Origin: Vibrio intestinalis | Lineage (GTDB): Bacteria > Pseudomonadota > Gammaproteobacteria > Enterobacterales > Vibrionaceae | Direction of reading: 5' to 3' | NCBI RefSeq assembly: GCF_025195085.2 | Contig: NZ_JANAVY020000003.1 | Span: 186,001 to 250,000 of the forward strand | Length of the DNA: 64,000 nt | In this document: piece by piece, positions 27,010 to 39,493 of the stretch | How positions within the stretch are numbered: the first letter of the stretch is position 1 | Layout: each line of letters opens with the position of its first letter | Position numbers and translations under genes: made by a program | Notes under the pieces: generated by a model | Database searches by the model: none | Seen by the model: the letters and a program-made list of their open reading frames with translations, nothing else | Told to the model about the DNA's origin: nothing

Positions 27010-28245
27010 TTAGTCAGCTTGACGACGTAGAAACGCTGGGATATCTAAGTACCCGTCTTTTTCTACTTTTGGCGCCGCACTTTGGCTATTGCCTGCTGTG
27101 CTTGCTGTGCTTGCTGACGAAGAAGTTGCCGGCTGAGAAGCCACTTGAGGTTTCTCTTGCAATGTTTGTGCCGGTTTCTCTTCTACTTTCACCGCTGCTG
27201 GTTGCTGTGCTGCTGGTTGTGACTGAGGTTGAGCCACAGGTGCAACTTTTGCTTTACCGCCTGCTACTAAAGTAATGTCAGGTTTTTTCTCATTGCCGAT
27301 GCCAGTTGCAACTACTGTTACGCGGATTTCATCAGCCATGTCTGGGTCTAGAGAAGTACCGATAACCACTGTTGCGTTATCCGAAGCGAAGGCTTTCACT
27401 GTGTTACCTACGGTTTCGAACTCATCTAGACGCATGTCCATACCCGCAGTGATGTTTACAAGCACACCACGAGCACCTGCTAGGTCGATGTCTTCTAGAA
27501 GTGGGCTTGAGATAGCCATCTCTGCCGCTTCTTCTGCACGGTCTTCACCTTTTGCAACACCGCTACCCATCATTGCGTGACCCATCTCCGACATTACGGT
27601 GCGTACGTCCGCGAAGTCGACGTTGATCATGCCTGGGCGCGTGATTAGCTCTGCAATACCTTGAACTGCGTTCTTAAGTACATCGTTCGCACTTGCAAAG
27701 GCTTCTAACAAAGTGATACCGCGACCTAGTACTTTTAGTAGCTTCTCGTTCGGGATAGTGATTAGAGAGTCAACATGCTTTGATAACTCTTCAATACCTT
27801 GCTCCGCAAACGCTAGACGCTTTTTACCTTCAAAGCTAAATGGCTTAGTTACAACAGCTACAGTAAGAATACCTAGCTCTTTTGCCACTTCAGCAATAAC
27901 AGGGGCTGCACCAGTACCAGTACCGCCACCCATACCCGCTGCGATAAATACCATATCGGCACCAGCGAGTTCTTCTTTAATTCTATCTCGATCTTCGAGA
28001 GCAGCGTCACGTCCTACTTGAGGATTTGCACCTGCACCTAGACCTTTTGTCATATCACCGCCAATTTGGATGACGCTGTTGACGCTTGTCTTACGCAGTG
28101 CTTGCGCATCAGTATTGATACTGATGAATTCCACACCTTCAATGGATTCGCGTACCATGTGCTCAACGGCATTACCGCCGCCGCCACCAACACCAACGAC
28201 CTTAATTACCGCGTCGTCAGACATTTCCATCATCGGTTCAAACAT
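27010..28245 (-). CDS. ftsZ: Cell division GTPase FtsZ
   Basis: FtsZ is the tubulin homologue that forms the cytokinetic ring. The 411-residue protein has [13 protein letters not shown] at residue 18, the tubulin signature [15 protein letters not shown] near residue 104, and the T7-loop [11 protein letters not shown] near residue 207. A Gln/Pro/Ala-rich linker (about 320-395) leads to the conserved tail [13 protein letters not shown], which binds FtsA and ZipA. It starts 30 bp after ftsA in the same operon. Confidence 0.99.
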   Translation of the reverse strand: MFEPMMEMSDDAVIKVVGVGGGGGNAVEHMVRESIEGVEFISINTDAQALRKTSVNSVIQIGGDMTKGLGAGANPQVGRDAALEDRDRIKEELAGADMVFIAAGMGGGTGTGAAPVIAEVAKELGILTVAVVTKPFSFEGKKRLAFAEQGIEELSKHVDSLITIPNEKLLKVLGRGITLLEAFASANDVLKNAVQGIAELITRPGMINVDFADVRTVMSEMGHAMMGSGVAKGEDRAEEAAEMAISSPLLEDIDLAGARGVLVNITAGMDMRLDEFETVGNTVKAFASDNATVVIGTSLDPDMADEIRVTVVATGIGNEKKPDITLVAGGKAKVAPVAQPQSQPAAQQPAAVKVEEKPAQTLQEKPQVASQPATSSSASTASTAGNSQSAAPKVEKDGYLDIPAFLRRQAD

Positions 28246-28275
28246 GTGTTATCTCCGTTTTTCCTGCTGCTCAGG

Positions 28276-29538
28276 TTAAAACTCTTTTTGTATCCAATTA
28301 CGAAAGCGACCAAATAGCGATGTCACTGGTTGGCGCTTTGGCTCGCTGTACTCAGTGTCGTCATTAATTTGACTGTCTCTTGCGTAATGAAGTAAACCAA
28401 CTGCCGTAGAATGATACGGCTCTTTTACGTAATCTGTTAAGCCGCTTACCTCAAGAGGCTTGCCAACTCTAACTTGGTTGCGGAATACACGCTCCGCACA
28501 TTCTACCAAACCTTCAATTTGCGATGCGCCACCTGTCAGTACCACACCGGCTGCAAGATGATGCTTAATGCCTTCTTCACGCAGCTTTTCTTGAACAGTA
28601 TCGATAGTTTGGTTAACGAGACCCATTAATTCAGTATATCGCGGCTCAATCACTTCAGACAAAGTTTGTCTTTGTAAACTTCTTGATGGACGCCCGCCTA
28701 CACTTGGGACATTAACCGTGTCATCCTTGCTGACTAGCTCACTAAGAGCGCAGCCATATTTTACTTTTATTTCTTCAGCATCGTTTACCGGAGTACCAAA
28801 TGCAAAAGCAATATCACTGGTTACTGCATTTCCCGCATAAGCAAATACTTCAGTGTGACGAAGTGCGCCACCAGTCCAGATAGAAACATCCATCGTGCCG
28901 GCACCAATATCGACCACACAAACACCGAGCTCACGTTCATCTTCTGTGATCACGGCATTGCTTGCTGCTAAGCCAGAATAAACCAAATGTTCGACCGTTA
29001 AGCCACAACGCTCAACCGCCTTAATAATGTTTCGTGCCATATCGCTATGACAAGAAATAAGATGCACGCTGACTTCCATGCGCACACCTGATAAACCGAG
29101 TGGGTTTTTAATACCCTCTTGGTAGTCAATAGTAAATTCTTGAGGAATCACATGCAAAATACGCTGTTCTTCACCAATTTTAATCGACTTGGCAGTATGA
29201 ATCGCACGATCCATATCTTCTTGAGAGACCTCTTCATCCGAAATGGTTCCCATCCCTTTTTCTATACGGCTCGCAATATGACGACCCGATAGAGAAATAA
29301 ATACATTGCGAATTTGGCATTCCGCCATCAATTCCGCTTGGTCAATCGCACGTTGGACAGACTTTACTACCGATTCAAGATCGTTAACGCCGCCTTTATC
29401 CATGCCTCGTGAAGGGCTTGTGCCTGCACCGATAATATTGATTTGACCATCAGGCAATACCTCACCTACCAGAGCAGATACGGTTGCAGTGCCTATATCA
29501 AGACCAACAATAATGTTGTCATCAGCGGTCTTAGTCAT
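28276..29538 (-). CDS. ftsA: Cell division actin homologue FtsA
   Basis: FtsA anchors FtsZ to the membrane. The 420-residue protein has the actin-fold phosphate motif IVGLDIGTATVSALVGE at residue 10, the 1C subdomain, the second phosphate motif CVVDIGAGTMDVSIW near residue 204 and adenosine motif LTGGASQIEG near residue 337. It ends with an amphipathic helix, LFGRFRNWIQKEF, the membrane anchor. Its start overlaps the end of ftsQ by 8 bp. Confidence 0.98.
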   Translation of the reverse strand: MTKTADDNIIVGLDIGTATVSALVGEVLPDGQINIIGAGTSPSRGMDKGGVNDLESVVKSVQRAIDQAELMAECQIRNVFISLSGRHIASRIEKGMGTISDEEVSQEDMDRAIHTAKSIKIGEEQRILHVIPQEFTIDYQEGIKNPLGLSGVRMEVSVHLISCHSDMARNIIKAVERCGLTVEHLVYSGLAASNAVITEDERELGVCVVDIGAGTMDVSIWTGGALRHTEVFAYAGNAVTSDIAFAFGTPVNDAEEIKVKYGCALSELVSKDDTVNVPSVGGRPSRSLQRQTLSEVIEPRYTELMGLVNQTIDTVQEKLREEGIKHHLAAGVVLTGGASQIEGLVECAERVFRNQVRVGKPLEVSGLTDYVKEPYHSTAVGLLHYARDSQINDDTEYSEPKRQPVTSLFGRFRNWIQKEF

Positions 29539-30310
29539 CTGTAGTCTCTTGTTCTAACTCTTCAGGGAACCAACCAACTGCGGCTCCCGTATCATACCTG
29601 AGGTCAATGTAGCTGACTTTTTGTGCCTCGCTACCCAAATTATTGTAAAGATAGATGAATCGCTCAATGCGTTCTTCTAAGGACTCTTTGCCTAATTCTA
29701 GCCGGATACCGTTGTCGAGTATGATTTGCCATGCACGGCGCTCATTCAACACCAGTGAAGTAATCGTCAATCCTAACGATTGAAATTGATTGCTCACCTT
29801 TTGCCAAACCTGAAGTACTTCTTCACTCGTCCCTTCCGGGCCGTACAATTTGACGTGGTCGCCTTTTAGCTTACCGATATCACCATTAAATACATGACCG
29901 CTTTCATTTAGCATGGCATTACCATTCCAAATAGCTATCGCGTGATGCTCAGTAATAAAGACTTTTATGGTATCTGGCCACTGCTTACGAATAGCAGCAT
30001 TGGAAACCCAAGGGATCGATTCAATCATATCTTGCAGAACATCCACATCCTGTGACATGAATGTTCCAACATAATCTAGTTGGGAAAAAGCTCGTTGCAC
30101 ATCGAGTGCCGAGACATATTCCAGATCACCTTGCAGTACCAGTTTAGACAGGGGAAGACGTTGGTCATCCCACATCCAAGAGACGGTGGAGTAAAGTACA
30201 TAACCAATTAGGACTATCACCACCATAAGAAAACTAGCGCCGACAGCATGTTTCTTGATTTGTGGGATTTCGAAAAAAGAACGGCCTTCGTTAAAGCTAC
30301 TTATTATCAA
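29531..30310 (-). CDS. ftsQ: Cell division protein FtsQ
   Basis: FtsQ is a bitopic divisome protein bridging early and late division proteins. The 259-residue protein has a short cytoplasmic part, one membrane helix (about residues 27-48), then LPLSKLVLQGDLEYV opening the POTRA domain and the larger FtsQ beta domain. The start is a TTG at 30310: an AAGGA site lies 9 nt upstream, no ATG/GTG precedes it before an in-frame stop, and the next ATG would remove much of the membrane helix. No ddlB lies between murC and ftsQ, unlike E. coli. Confidence 0.95.
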   Translation of the reverse strand: MIISSFNEGRSFFEIPQIKKHAVGASFLMVVIVLIGYVLYSTVSWMWDDQRLPLSKLVLQGDLEYVSALDVQRAFSQLDYVGTFMSQDVDVLQDMIESIPWVSNAAIRKQWPDTIKVFITEHHAIAIWNGNAMLNESGHVFNGDIGKLKGDHVKLYGPEGTSEEVLQVWQKVSNQFQSLGLTITSLVLNERRAWQIILDNGIRLELGKESLEERIERFIYLYNNLGSEAQKVSYIDLRYDTGAAVGWFPEELEQETTDD

Positions 30311-30482
30311 AGTCCGTTGTCCTTGCCATTAGCTCGCAATGTTTATCCCTATCTCTTGGTATAGAGGCCAAAACTCTTACTTTAACCCTCGGATTATACT
30401 GGGGTGATTCAAAGTATCAAACCTTGAAAGTAAGAAAACTATGCTTTAAACGTAAGAAATGCGCTAAATCTTCAAAAACTGA

Positions 30483-31943
30483 TTATTCCGCTGACATCTT
30501 CTCAATGCTCAATTCGAAACTCGCCAGCTGCTTCGCTACTTTCCCTACGTCGCCCGCACCTTGGGTTAGAACCAGATCGCCATCTTGCAATACATTGGCT
30601 AAAACAGAAGGTAAGCTCTGCGTATCAGGCACGAAAATCGGATCGATTTTGCCACGGCTACGAATCGTTCGACAAAGTGAACGTCCATCCGCACCCGCAA
30701 TTGGCTTCTCACCTGCCGCATAAACATCAAGCATGATCAGTACATCAACTTGCTCAAGCACATTAGCGAAATCATCATACAAATCGCGTGTACGGCTATA
30801 GCGATGCGGCTGGAAGATCATGACTAAGCGTTTTTCTTCCCAACCACTGCGCGCTGCTTGAATGGTGACATCAACTTCTGTTGGGTGATGACCATAATCA
30901 TCCACCAGCATTGCAATACCATTACCTGTTTCAAATTCACCTAAGTGATCAAAGCGGCGGCCTGTACCTTGTGTACCAGCCATCGCGCTTAGGATCGCTT
31001 CATCTGAAATATCATCTTCTGTCGCCACAGCAATTGCCGCTGATGCGTTAAGTGCATTATGACGACCAGGAATGTTCAAGGTAATTTCTAGATCAGCGCG
31101 ACCTTGGCGAACCACGGTAAATTTACCTTGTTGGCCGTCTTGGCGGTAATTTTCAATACGAACGTCTGCATCTTCCGCGAAACCATAAGTGATTACTTGG
31201 CGGCTTATACGAGGGATTAACTCGCGAACCACAGGATCATCAATGCACACAATAGCTTGGCCGTAGAATGGCAAGTTATGTAGAAAATCGATAAAGGTTT
31301 GTTTAAGGGTTTCGAAATCACCACCGTACGTATCCATATGATCCGCTTCGATGTTGGTCACGATGCTAACCATAGGCTGTAGATGCAAGAATGAAGCATC
31401 ACTTTCATCGGCTTCAGCGATTAGAATTCGGCTTGAGCCTAAACGTGCGTTTGTACCCGCGCTTTTTACTAAACCACCATTTACAAATGTTGGATCTAGG
31501 CCAGCTTCAGAATAAATCTGAGTTACAAGAGCGGTTGTGGTTGTTTTACCGTGCGTACCAGCCACAGCGATGCCATGACGGAAACGCATCAGTTCAGCAA
31601 GCATTTCTGCGCGGCGAACCACAGGAATACGAGCTTCACGAGCGGCGATAATTTCTGGATTTTCTTCGTTGATAGCCGTCGAAACCACGACGACACTCGC
31701 TTGAGCAACATTACTTGCTTGGTGACCAATAAAGACTTGAGCGCCTTTTTGCGTCAAGCGTTCAGTGACTGGGTTTTCAGCGATATCAGAACCGGTAATT
31801 TGGTAGCCTTCATTAAGCAATACCTCGGCAATCCCGCTCATGCCTGCGCCACCAATACCAATAAAGTGGATGCATTTAACACGGCGCATTTCTGGCACCA
31901 TAGCGCGAATTTGCGCTAAGTCTTGAGTATGTTGAATTGTCAT
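30483..31943 (-). CDS. murC: UDP-N-acetylmuramate--L-alanine ligase
   Basis: MurC adds L-alanine to UDP-MurNAc using ATP, the first step of stem-peptide assembly. The 486-residue Mur ligase has the N-terminal [16 protein letters not shown] (near residue 28), the ATP loop [14 protein letters not shown] near residue 124, ADESDASF near residue 173, and the C-terminal [12 protein letters not shown] near residue 377. It starts 11 bp after murG. A 172-bp gap follows before ftsQ, in the place where ddlB lies in E. coli. Confidence 0.98.
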   Translation of the reverse strand: MTIQHTQDLAQIRAMVPEMRRVKCIHFIGIGGAGMSGIAEVLLNEGYQITGSDIAENPVTERLTQKGAQVFIGHQASNVAQASVVVVSTAINEENPEIIAAREARIPVVRRAEMLAELMRFRHGIAVAGTHGKTTTTALVTQIYSEAGLDPTFVNGGLVKSAGTNARLGSSRILIAEADESDASFLHLQPMVSIVTNIEADHMDTYGGDFETLKQTFIDFLHNLPFYGQAIVCIDDPVVRELIPRISRQVITYGFAEDADVRIENYRQDGQQGKFTVVRQGRADLEITLNIPGRHNALNASAAIAVATEDDISDEAILSAMAGTQGTGRRFDHLGEFETGNGIAMLVDDYGHHPTEVDVTIQAARSGWEEKRLVMIFQPHRYSRTRDLYDDFANVLEQVDVLIMLDVYAAGEKPIAGADGRSLCRTIRSRGKIDPIFVPDTQSLPSVLANVLQDGDLVLTQGAGDVGKVAKQLASFELSIEKMSAE

Positions 31944-31954
31944 TGTGTATCTCG

Positions 31955-33016
31955 TTATTTGGTTAGCGCAACGATCGCTTCAGCGACGACTTTATCTGCG
32001 TCTAACTTGGCAGCACTTCTTGCGTTATTAGCCATCGCTAGTAATTGTGAACGATCCAATGTTTGAATCTGTTCTACTAGCTTTTCAACTGTTAGCTCTG
32101 GCTGCTCTATCATTTTTGCAGCGCCGCATTCAACCAAATGGTCGGCATTCAGCGCTTGCTGTCTGTCTTTGTGCATAAATGGAATAAAGATGGCCCCAAC
32201 CCCAGCGGCTGAGACTTCCGATACAGTTAATGCACCGGAGCGGCAGACCAATAAATCTGCCCATTGGTAGGCTTGTGCTACATCGTCGATAAATTCTACT
32301 GTCTCTGCTTGTGCAACATGTTGATCTTGATAGGCGTTTTCGACTTCTTGTTGGCTATTTTTTCCCGCTTGATGGCGAATTTGATAGCCTTCACCTAATT
32401 TAGCCATTACTTGAGGCATGGTTTGGTTAAGGATACGTGCGCCTTGACTACCACCCATCACAAGAATGCGTATCGGGCCATTACGCTCAGCAAAACGAGC
32501 ATCTGGAGCATCGATAGCTACTACATCTTCTCGAACAGGGTTACCGACCACTTGAGCTGTCGGGAAAGCGCCCGGGAATGCTTGAAAGACTTTCTTTGCG
32601 ATTTTTGATAACCATTGATTAGTCAAACCCGCAACGGCGTTTTGCTCATGCAAAACAACAGGGATGCCCAACAACCAAGCAGCAATACCACCAGGGCCAC
32701 TGACATAACCGCCCATACCAAGCACTGCATCAGGCTGCCATGCTTTCATGTGAGCGCGAGCTTGTTTAATCGCATTAAGAATCTGAAAAGGCGCTTTTAA
32801 AAGGCGAACAATACCTTGTCCACGTAAGCCTTTTACTTTGATGAAGTCGATTTCAATACCATGTTTTGGCACTAAATCCGCTTCCATACGATCCGCAGTA
32901 CCTAACCAGCGAATCTCCCAACCTTGTTGCTGAAGTTGTTTTGCAACGGCGAGACCTGGGAATACATGTCCTCCAGTGCCACCCGCCATAACCATCAATC
33001 TTTTATTCTTTTTCAT
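31955..33016 (-). CDS. murG: UDP-GlcNAc:undecaprenyl-PP-MurNAc-pentapeptide transferase
   Basis: MurG transfers GlcNAc to lipid I at the inner face of the membrane, making lipid II. The 353-residue GT28 protein has the glycine loop [14 protein letters not shown] at residue 10, [16 protein letters not shown] near residue 100, [13 protein letters not shown] near residue 185, and the UDP-GlcNAc site [10 protein letters not shown] near residue 260 followed by PFMHKDRQQ. Its start overlaps the ftsW end by 14 bp, suggesting translational coupling. Confidence 0.98.
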   Translation of the reverse strand: MKKNKRLMVMAGGTGGHVFPGLAVAKQLQQQGWEIRWLGTADRMEADLVPKHGIEIDFIKVKGLRGQGIVRLLKAPFQILNAIKQARAHMKAWQPDAVLGMGGYVSGPGGIAAWLLGIPVVLHEQNAVAGLTNQWLSKIAKKVFQAFPGAFPTAQVVGNPVREDVVAIDAPDARFAERNGPIRILVMGGSQGARILNQTMPQVMAKLGEGYQIRHQAGKNSQQEVENAYQDQHVAQAETVEFIDDVAQAYQWADLLVCRSGALTVSEVSAAGVGAIFIPFMHKDRQQALNADHLVECGAAKMIEQPELTVEKLVEQIQTLDRSQLLAMANNARSAAKLDADKVVAEAIVALTK

Positions 33017-34205
33017 CGACTACTTTTTCTTTTTCAGCTTGTTGTTGCGTAGATTTAATGCGGCATTCGTGATCAATCCTTAACAGAATCGATACCGCCA
33101 CTGACATAACAATTAAGCTCGAACCACCATAACTGATCAGCGGCAGTGTTAAACCTTTTGTCGGCACGATACCCGCAGCAGCGCCCACATTTACCAATGT
33201 TTGGAAGGCAAACCAAATGCCAATACCAAAAGCGAGATAACCGCCAAAGAATTCGTCACTCTCAAACGCACGTCGGCCAATAAATACCGCTTTTAGTACC
33301 AAGCTGAAAATCAGCATTAACACTAAAACCACGCCAACAAAACCGAGCTCTTCGGCCAATACCGCAAATACAAAGTCGGTATGTGCTTCTGGCAAATAGG
33401 CCAGTTTCTGAATTGAATTGCCTAAGCCCTGACCAAACCAATCGCCTCGACCAAAGGCCATTAATGACTGAGTTAACTGATAGCCACTGCCGAACGGGTT
33501 TTCCCACGGGTCTAAGAATGAAGTAACACGCTTGATACGATAAGGCTCTGCCAAAATCAAACCAATGACAGCACCAATCCCGACCACTACTAAGGCGAGA
33601 AACTGGGTCAGCTTAGCGCCGGCAATAAACAACATGCCAAACAGGGTGACCAACATGACGATCACAGTACCCAAGTCAGGCTGGAACAACAGTAATACCG
33701 CCAATGTGCCAAACACCAAGATGGGCTTAAAGAAACCGCCAAAAAAAGTCGCCCTTACTTCATCTTGTTTTCGGACCAGATAGCCGGACATAAAGATAAA
33801 CAAGGAGAGCTTGGCTACCTCTGCTGGCTGTAAGTTAAACAGGCCAAGAGGAATCCAACGTGAGGCGCCGTTTACCGATTTACCGGCCACTAATACCACA
33901 ACCAGAAGGAATATCGACAAGCCGAGTAACCAAGAGCTGTATTGTAGCCAGCGCTTGAGTGGAATTTGCAATATAACAGCCGCGGTAGACAAGGCTAAAA
34001 ACAGGAACACAGCATGACGGAACATGAAGTGGAAAGGCTGCCCCGTCAAACGCGAGCTGATTGGAAATGACGCCGAGGTTACCATCACTAATCCCGTCAA
34101 CATTAGGCCGAGCGAAATCCACACCAACTGCCTATCAAATAGAGCTTGTGGAGCCGATTGGGTAAACCATGTTTTGACGTTTGAAATTGTACCTTGCAGC
34201 GACAT
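33003..34205 (-). CDS. ftsW: Septal peptidoglycan polymerase FtsW
   Basis: FtsW is a SEDS-family glycosyltransferase that polymerises septal peptidoglycan together with FtsI. The 400-residue protein has about ten hydrophobic segments, [15 protein letters not shown] near residue 122, [11 protein letters not shown] near residue 175, and the catalytic-loop region [18 protein letters not shown] near residue 277, followed by the SYGGSSL signature near residue 360. Within the dcw operon, 13 bp after murD. Confidence 0.97.
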   Translation of the reverse strand: MSLQGTISNVKTWFTQSAPQALFDRQLVWISLGLMLTGLVMVTSASFPISSRLTGQPFHFMFRHAVFLFLALSTAAVILQIPLKRWLQYSSWLLGLSIFLLVVVLVAGKSVNGASRWIPLGLFNLQPAEVAKLSLFIFMSGYLVRKQDEVRATFFGGFFKPILVFGTLAVLLLFQPDLGTVIVMLVTLFGMLFIAGAKLTQFLALVVVGIGAVIGLILAEPYRIKRVTSFLDPWENPFGSGYQLTQSLMAFGRGDWFGQGLGNSIQKLAYLPEAHTDFVFAVLAEELGFVGVVLVLMLIFSLVLKAVFIGRRAFESDEFFGGYLAFGIGIWFAFQTLVNVGAAAGIVPTKGLTLPLISYGGSSLIVMSVAVSILLRIDHECRIKSTQQQAEKEKVVDEKE

Positions 34206-34218
34206 TATTGAATGTATT

Positions 34219-35547
34219 TTATTGTGCGTATTTCTGAGCTAGCTGGGTAAATGCATCCCCTCTAGCCATAAAGTTACTGTATTGGTCAAAGCTCGCACAG
34301 GCAGGAGAAAGCATTACCATATCTCCTTGCTCAAGCTGTGGCGCTAACCAAGCCATAATTTCGTCCATTGTATCGAACTGTTTTGCTGACGAATGCAAAG
34401 CAACAAATTTATCGCCATCTGCACCAAAACAACATAACTGAACATTTAAACTGTTAAGTGCCGGGGCTAATTCTGAAAAATCAGCGCCTTTTCCGTTACC
34501 GCCAACCAACAAATAAAGCTTGCCCGCGAGCGACAAACCAGACAGTGCAGCAAGAGTACTCGCCACATTAGTTGCCTTAGAATCATTGACCCACTTAATA
34601 CCTTGATTATCGGCAACCACTTGGCACCTGTGTGTCAGCCCGCTGTAAGACTTCATCGCGTCAAGGCCAGATTTTACATCTACCCCAGCCTCTGTCAGCA
34701 AAGCAATCACAACAAGCGCATTAGCCACGTTGTGGCGGCCGACTAAGCTCAACTCTGCCACTGGCATAATGGCTTGGCCTTGGTAGCTTAACCACTCAGA
34801 GCCAGCTTCAATTACAACTGAGGCGTCGGCTTGGTTTTCCAACGCAAACGTCACTATGTTCGCATCATTATTATCTGGGTAAGTGGGTTTGTCGTCCGCA
34901 TTTACCACACACACTTTTGCATGTTCAAAGATGCGCAGCTTAGCTTGGCGGTAATCTTCCATGCCTTGGTAGCGATCCATGTGGTCTTCAGATAGGTTGA
35001 GGAACGTTGCGGCAACAGGGGCAAGGCTTGAGGTTGTTTCAAGTTGGAAGCTCGAAAGCTCAAGAACATAAAGATCGGCTGGCTGCTCAAATAAATCCAG
35101 CGCAGGCACGCCAATATTGCCACCGACTCCAACATTTACACCCGCCGCTTTGGCAACCACACCCGTTAAATCAGTCACGGTGCTTTTACCGTTCGATCCG
35201 GTAATCGCAATCACGGGTTTATCAACATGCCATGCAAACAGCTCAATATCACCTACGACTGGAATATCAGCGGCAAGCACTTGCTGTATTTCAGGCGTAG
35301 CTAAAGCAATACCCGGATTCGCTACGACAAGATCGGCATTCAGCAACCAATCCATTTGCCAACTGCCAGTATGCAGTTCAACAGCGTCTGGTAACTGTTC
35401 GCGTCCCGGCGGAGTTTCACGGGTATCAATAACTTTAACTTCAAGCTCTAGAGGTAAACGTGATAGGTGCTTAACAACAGAGAGCCCGGTAATACCGAGC
35501 CCTACTACAACAACCTTATTTATCCCCTGCCAATGCTGCATGGACAT
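34219..35547 (-). CDS. murD: UDP-MurNAc-L-alanine--D-glutamate ligase
   Basis: MurD adds D-glutamate to UDP-MurNAc-L-Ala. The 442-residue Mur ligase has [16 protein letters not shown] at residue 12, ATP loop [14 protein letters not shown] near residue 113, [10 protein letters not shown] near residue 182, the [16 protein letters not shown] stretch near residue 345, and the C-terminal [16 protein letters not shown] motif (here [15 protein letters not shown]) near residue 415. The first of two close ATGs is used, with AAGGA 9 nt upstream. 12 bp after mraY. Confidence 0.98.
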   Translation of the reverse strand: MSMQHWQGINKVVVVGLGITGLSVVKHLSRLPLELEVKVIDTRETPPGREQLPDAVELHTGSWQMDWLLNADLVVANPGIALATPEIQQVLAADIPVVGDIELFAWHVDKPVIAITGSNGKSTVTDLTGVVAKAAGVNVGVGGNIGVPALDLFEQPADLYVLELSSFQLETTSSLAPVAATFLNLSEDHMDRYQGMEDYRQAKLRIFEHAKVCVVNADDKPTYPDNNDANIVTFALENQADASVVIEAGSEWLSYQGQAIMPVAELSLVGRHNVANALVVIALLTEAGVDVKSGLDAMKSYSGLTHRCQVVADNQGIKWVNDSKATNVASTLAALSGLSLAGKLYLLVGGNGKGADFSELAPALNSLNVQLCCFGADGDKFVALHSSAKQFDTMDEIMAWLAPQLEQGDMVMLSPACASFDQYSNFMARGDAFTQLAQKYAQ

Positions 35548-35559
35548 GGTGTGTTTTCC

Positions 35560-36642
35560 TTAACGTACTTTCAAAGTCGCTAGACCAATCAGTACCAATA
35601 CAATTGAGATAATCCAGAAGCGAACAATCACGCGAGGTTCTGGCCAACCTTTTAACTCGTAGTGATGGTGAATTGGTGCCATACGGAAGATACGTTGACC
35701 ACGCAATTTGTATGAACCAACCTGAAGAATTACCGACAATGTTTCCATTACAAACACACCGCCCATAATCACCAATACAAATTCTTGGCGAACCAATACC
35801 GCGATAGTACCTAATGCACCGCCTAGTGCTAGTGAACCCACATCACCCATAAAGACTTGCGCAGGGTAAGTGTTAAACCATAAGAAACCTAAGCCCGCAC
35901 CAACAATTGCGGTACACACCACCACCAGCTCTGACGCATACGGTATATGAGGAATATGTAGGTAATTCGCGAAGTTTACGTTGCCCGTAGCCCAAGCAAT
36001 CGCAGCAAAACCTGCTGCAACCAGCACTGTCGGCATGATCGCTAGACCGTCTAGGCCATCCGTTAAGTTAACGGCGTTACTGGTACCAACGATAACAAAG
36101 TAAGTCAGCACAATGTACATCAAGCCCAATTGCGGCATCACTTCTTTGAAGAAAGGCACAACTAGCTGCGTAGCCGCGGTGTCTTTACCGTGTGCGTAAA
36201 GTGCAAACGCGACAACTAGCGCAATTGCTGATTGCCAGAAGTACTTCCAGCGTGCAATCAAACCATCGGTATTTTTACGTACTACCTTACGGTAGTCATC
36301 CACAAAGCCCACTGCGCCGTAGCCACCGAGTACAAAAATGACCGCCCACACGTATGGATTAGATAAATCTGACCACAGTAGTACAGTGATGATAATAGAA
36401 GAGAGGATCATGATACCGCCCATCGTCGGCGTACCACGTTTGCTAAAGTGCGACTCTGGCCCCTCATTACGTACCACCTGACCGATTTGCAGCATCTGCA
36501 AACGACGAATCATACGTGGCCCCATCCATAGTGAGATACCTAGCGCGGTCAATACGCTAACAATCGCGCGGAACGATAGGTATTCAAACAAACGGAAGAA
36601 TGAGAAATATGGCTGTAGCAGCTCTGCAAGCCAAATGATCAT
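35560..36642 (-). CDS. mraY: Phospho-MurNAc-pentapeptide transferase
   Basis: MraY transfers phospho-MurNAc-pentapeptide to undecaprenyl phosphate, forming lipid I in the inner membrane. The 360-residue polytopic protein has [11 protein letters not shown] near residue 70, FVDDYRKV near residue 113, the [10 protein letters not shown] motif near residue 190, [12 protein letters not shown] near residue 263 and the [14 protein letters not shown] cytoplasmic motif near residue 324. The start overlaps the murF stop by 4 bp (ATGA). Confidence 0.98.
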   Translation of the reverse strand: MIIWLAELLQPYFSFFRLFEYLSFRAIVSVLTALGISLWMGPRMIRRLQMLQIGQVVRNEGPESHFSKRGTPTMGGIMILSSIIITVLLWSDLSNPYVWAVIFVLGGYGAVGFVDDYRKVVRKNTDGLIARWKYFWQSAIALVVAFALYAHGKDTAATQLVVPFFKEVMPQLGLMYIVLTYFVIVGTSNAVNLTDGLDGLAIMPTVLVAAGFAAIAWATGNVNFANYLHIPHIPYASELVVVCTAIVGAGLGFLWFNTYPAQVFMGDVGSLALGGALGTIAVLVRQEFVLVIMGGVFVMETLSVILQVGSYKLRGQRIFRMAPIHHHYELKGWPEPRVIVRFWIISIVLVLIGLATLKVR

Positions 36643-37997
36643 GAATACATCTCCTTCAAAGCAGCGGCGATCTTGCTCATGCCCGCACTATTTGCGCCTT
36701 TAACCAATAGAGTTTGAGGCTCAGAATGTTGCGAAATACGCTGCTTAATAAACTCAATCATAGTGTCGTGAGTATCAAAGTGAATGCCTTGGCAAACCTC
36801 GCTAATCGCTTTGGTATCTTCGCCGTAGGTCAACACATACTCAAAATTAAATGGGGCTGCATGTTCCCCGACTTGGCGGTGAAGTGCAAGACTTTCCTCG
36901 CCTAACTCTGCCATGTTACCCAAAATGAGCCAATGAATGCCGCTAAATCCAGCTAATAGGTCAGCCGCTGCCTTCATGGCAGGCACACTCGCATTATAGC
37001 TATCATCGATCAGTTTTATTTTATCGCTAAGTTCAATCGCCTCTACGCGACCTTTCGCTTGGCTTGGGTTCGCGAGACCTGATGCAATCAGGTCTAAATT
37101 TGCACCCAGTTCAACAGCAAGCGCCGTCGCTGCTAAAGCATTCGCCACGTTATGCTGACCAATAATGCCGAGGTGAATTGATTTAGAACCAAGTGGTGAA
37201 TGCAGGTTAAATGACGCTTCACCTAACTCATTTAGGCTAATATTGTCAGCGTAGTAATCAGCACTGCGATCAGTAATCGAGAACGTTTTTACCTGTTTAT
37301 CTGCCAATGCTTGCTGCCAGTAATCACCGCCATGGCTATCTAAATTAACAATTGCCACGCCACCCGATTTAAGACCTTGGTAGATTTCGCCTTTAGCTTG
37401 TTTAACGCCATCAATCGAACCAAAACCTTCTAAGTGCGCTGCAGCAACATTGTTCACCATTGCTACATCTGGCTTAACTAATTCTGAGGTATAAGCGATT
37501 TCACCAATATGGTTTGCGCCAAGCTCAATCACCGCGAAATCATCTTGCGCAGTTGATCGAAGTAACGTTAAAGGTACGCCAATATCGTTATTGAAGTTAC
37601 CTGCGGTAAACAACACTTGGCCTTGCTGAGCCATAATGCTGGCTACCATCTCTTTAACCGTCGTTTTACCACAGCTACCGGTAATCGCGACCGTTGGGGT
37701 CGCCGCTTGTTGGTGTACATACGCACCAATTTGGCCAAGCGCAATACGCGTATCCGCAACTACCAGCTGAGGGATATCGATATCTAAACGACGGCTGACT
37801 AATACTGCTGACGCACCAGCATCAACGGCTTGTTGAACAAAATCGTGCGCGTCAAAGCGTTCACCAATTAACGCCACAAACAGCGAACCGGATTCAATCT
37901 GACGTGTATCGGTCGATACCAACTCAATTTGGCAATCGTTGCCAACAAGCTCAGCATCAATCACTGGGCAAATTAGTTTCAAGCTAAATGAGATCAT
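36639..37997 (-). CDS. murF: UDP-MurNAc-tripeptide--D-alanyl-D-alanine ligase
   Basis: MurF adds D-Ala-D-Ala, completing the UDP-MurNAc-pentapeptide. The 452-residue ligase has [16 protein letters not shown] near residue 28, ATP loop [15 protein letters not shown] near residue 104, [15 protein letters not shown] near residue 132, the [10 protein letters not shown] motif near 157, and [13 protein letters not shown] near residue 327. It overlaps murE and mraY by 4 bp each, typical of tight coupling in this cluster. Confidence 0.98.
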   Translation of the reverse strand: MISFSLKLICPVIDAELVGNDCQIELVSTDTRQIESGSLFVALIGERFDAHDFVQQAVDAGASAVLVSRRLDIDIPQLVVADTRIALGQIGAYVHQQAATPTVAITGSCGKTTVKEMVASIMAQQGQVLFTAGNFNNDIGVPLTLLRSTAQDDFAVIELGANHIGEIAYTSELVKPDVAMVNNVAAAHLEGFGSIDGVKQAKGEIYQGLKSGGVAIVNLDSHGGDYWQQALADKQVKTFSITDRSADYYADNISLNELGEASFNLHSPLGSKSIHLGIIGQHNVANALAATALAVELGANLDLIASGLANPSQAKGRVEAIELSDKIKLIDDSYNASVPAMKAAADLLAGFSGIHWLILGNMAELGEESLALHRQVGEHAAPFNFEYVLTYGEDTKAISEVCQGIHFDTHDTMIEFIKQRISQHSEPQTLLVKGANSAGMSKIAAALKEMYS

Positions 37998-39481
37998 GCT
38001 GATAATCCTAGTAACTGCTGCGCTGATTCACGATCCGAGTAATGCACCGTCTCAGTGGCTAACACTTGGTAATCTTCATGGCCTTTGCCAGCCAGTAAGA
38101 TGATGTCTTGCGGTGATGCATTATCTAGTGCGTATTGAAGTGCTTTGAAGCGTTCATGTTCAACAATCGCATTCTGAGGCGATTGCATACCCGCCAGCAT
38201 ATCTTGAATGATCTCTTGCGGTGATTCACTACGAGGATTGTCATCTGCGAGAATGACATGATCAGCTAATCGTTCGCCAATCTCAGCCATCATAGGACGT
38301 TTGCCCGCATCACGATCGCCACCGCAACCAAAGATGGCCCAAAGCTTTCCTTGGCAGTGAACACGCAGTGCCATTAATGCTTTTTCTAGCGCATCTGGCG
38401 TATGGGCGTAATCCACAACCACTTTCGCTTGAGCTTGGTTAGCAAATAGCTCCATTCGACCTAATACCGGGACAAGCTGTGTTGCCGTTTCAATCAACTG
38501 TTGCTTATCAATGCCTAATGCCAGCAAAGTCGCGAATGCAAGTAACGCGTTGCTGGCATTAAATTCACCAATCAAAGGAATGCGCAGCTCACCCGAGCCA
38601 AAACTGCCATCAAATTGGATATCAATGCCGGACTCTGAGTATTCCACTTGGCTTGCCCACACCGCGCGCTCAAACTCAGTCGATTTTAGAGAAACCGCTA
38701 TCGCATTGTCGAGTCGAGCCATCCAACCATGACCCACTTGGTCATCCACGTTGATGATCGCTTGCTGGCATTGGTGTTGACTAAATAGGGAGAATTTCGC
38801 TTCGCCATATTCTTCCATCGTGCCATGGTAATCTAAGTGGTCACGACTTAAGTTGGTAAATACGCCTGCGACAAACGGCAGCGCTTTTACACGACCTTGA
38901 ACAAGGCCATGAGAGGATACTTCCAGAGCGGTGTAATCCGCCCCTTGCGCGGCTAATTGTGCAATCGAACTTTGCACTTCAACAGCATTACCCGTGGTAT
39001 TAGCCGCTGGCTGCAAATTATCAAGAAAACCATTACCAGTTGTGCCCATTACGGCTGCACGTTGGCCTACGAGATCTAACCACTGCGCAATCAATTGAGT
39101 GATGGTAGTTTTACCATTGGTGCCAGTGACGCCAATCAGTTGGTTGTTGTGTCCTGCGTATAAGCGACCAGCTAACTGAGACAAAATAGCACTCAAATCA
39201 GCGAGGTAAACCACCATTACGCCATCAATAATCTCGACTAAACCATGGGGTTTCTGGTCACACGCTTCGGCAATGACGGCATTCGCACCTTGCTTAACCG
39301 CGGAAGGAATAAATTTCCTGCCATCAACCGCATGGCCTTTAATCGCCACAAATGTGGTTCCATTGCCGACTTTACGGCTATCCAACTCTAGCGAGTGAAC
39401 TTGAATTTTCGAACCTTGCAGCTCAAATGAAGGCTCAAGCCATGGCGCAAGTAGTTCTGATAGAGTGAGTCTTTTCGACAT
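37994..39481 (-). CDS. murE: UDP-MurNAc-L-Ala-D-Glu--meso-diaminopimelate ligase
   Basis: MurE adds meso-diaminopimelate to the stem peptide. The 495-residue protein shows [17 protein letters not shown] near residue 33, ATP loop [15 protein letters not shown] near residue 117, [11 protein letters not shown] near residue 210, and the DNPR motif in [11 protein letters not shown] near residue 415, which marks a diaminopimelate rather than lysine enzyme. It follows ftsI by 12 bp. The substrate pathway includes dapB at 20905-21714. Confidence 0.98.
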   Translation of the reverse strand: MSKRLTLSELLAPWLEPSFELQGSKIQVHSLELDSRKVGNGTTFVAIKGHAVDGRKFIPSAVKQGANAVIAEACDQKPHGLVEIIDGVMVVYLADLSAILSQLAGRLYAGHNNQLIGVTGTNGKTTITQLIAQWLDLVGQRAAVMGTTGNGFLDNLQPAANTTGNAVEVQSSIAQLAAQGADYTALEVSSHGLVQGRVKALPFVAGVFTNLSRDHLDYHGTMEEYGEAKFSLFSQHQCQQAIINVDDQVGHGWMARLDNAIAVSLKSTEFERAVWASQVEYSESGIDIQFDGSFGSGELRIPLIGEFNASNALLAFATLLALGIDKQQLIETATQLVPVLGRMELFANQAQAKVVVDYAHTPDALEKALMALRVHCQGKLWAIFGCGGDRDAGKRPMMAEIGERLADHVILADDNPRSESPQEIIQDMLAGMQSPQNAIVEHERFKALQYALDNASPQDIILLAGKGHEDYQVLATETVHYSDRESAQQLLGLSA

Positions 39482-39493
39482 TCCTAACTCTCA

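Noticed and set aside
30311..30482. Missing ddlB between murC and ftsQ as a recent deletion
   Set aside because: The 172-bp gap has no remnant of ddlB, and absence of ddlB at this place is, to my knowledge, usual in vibrios.
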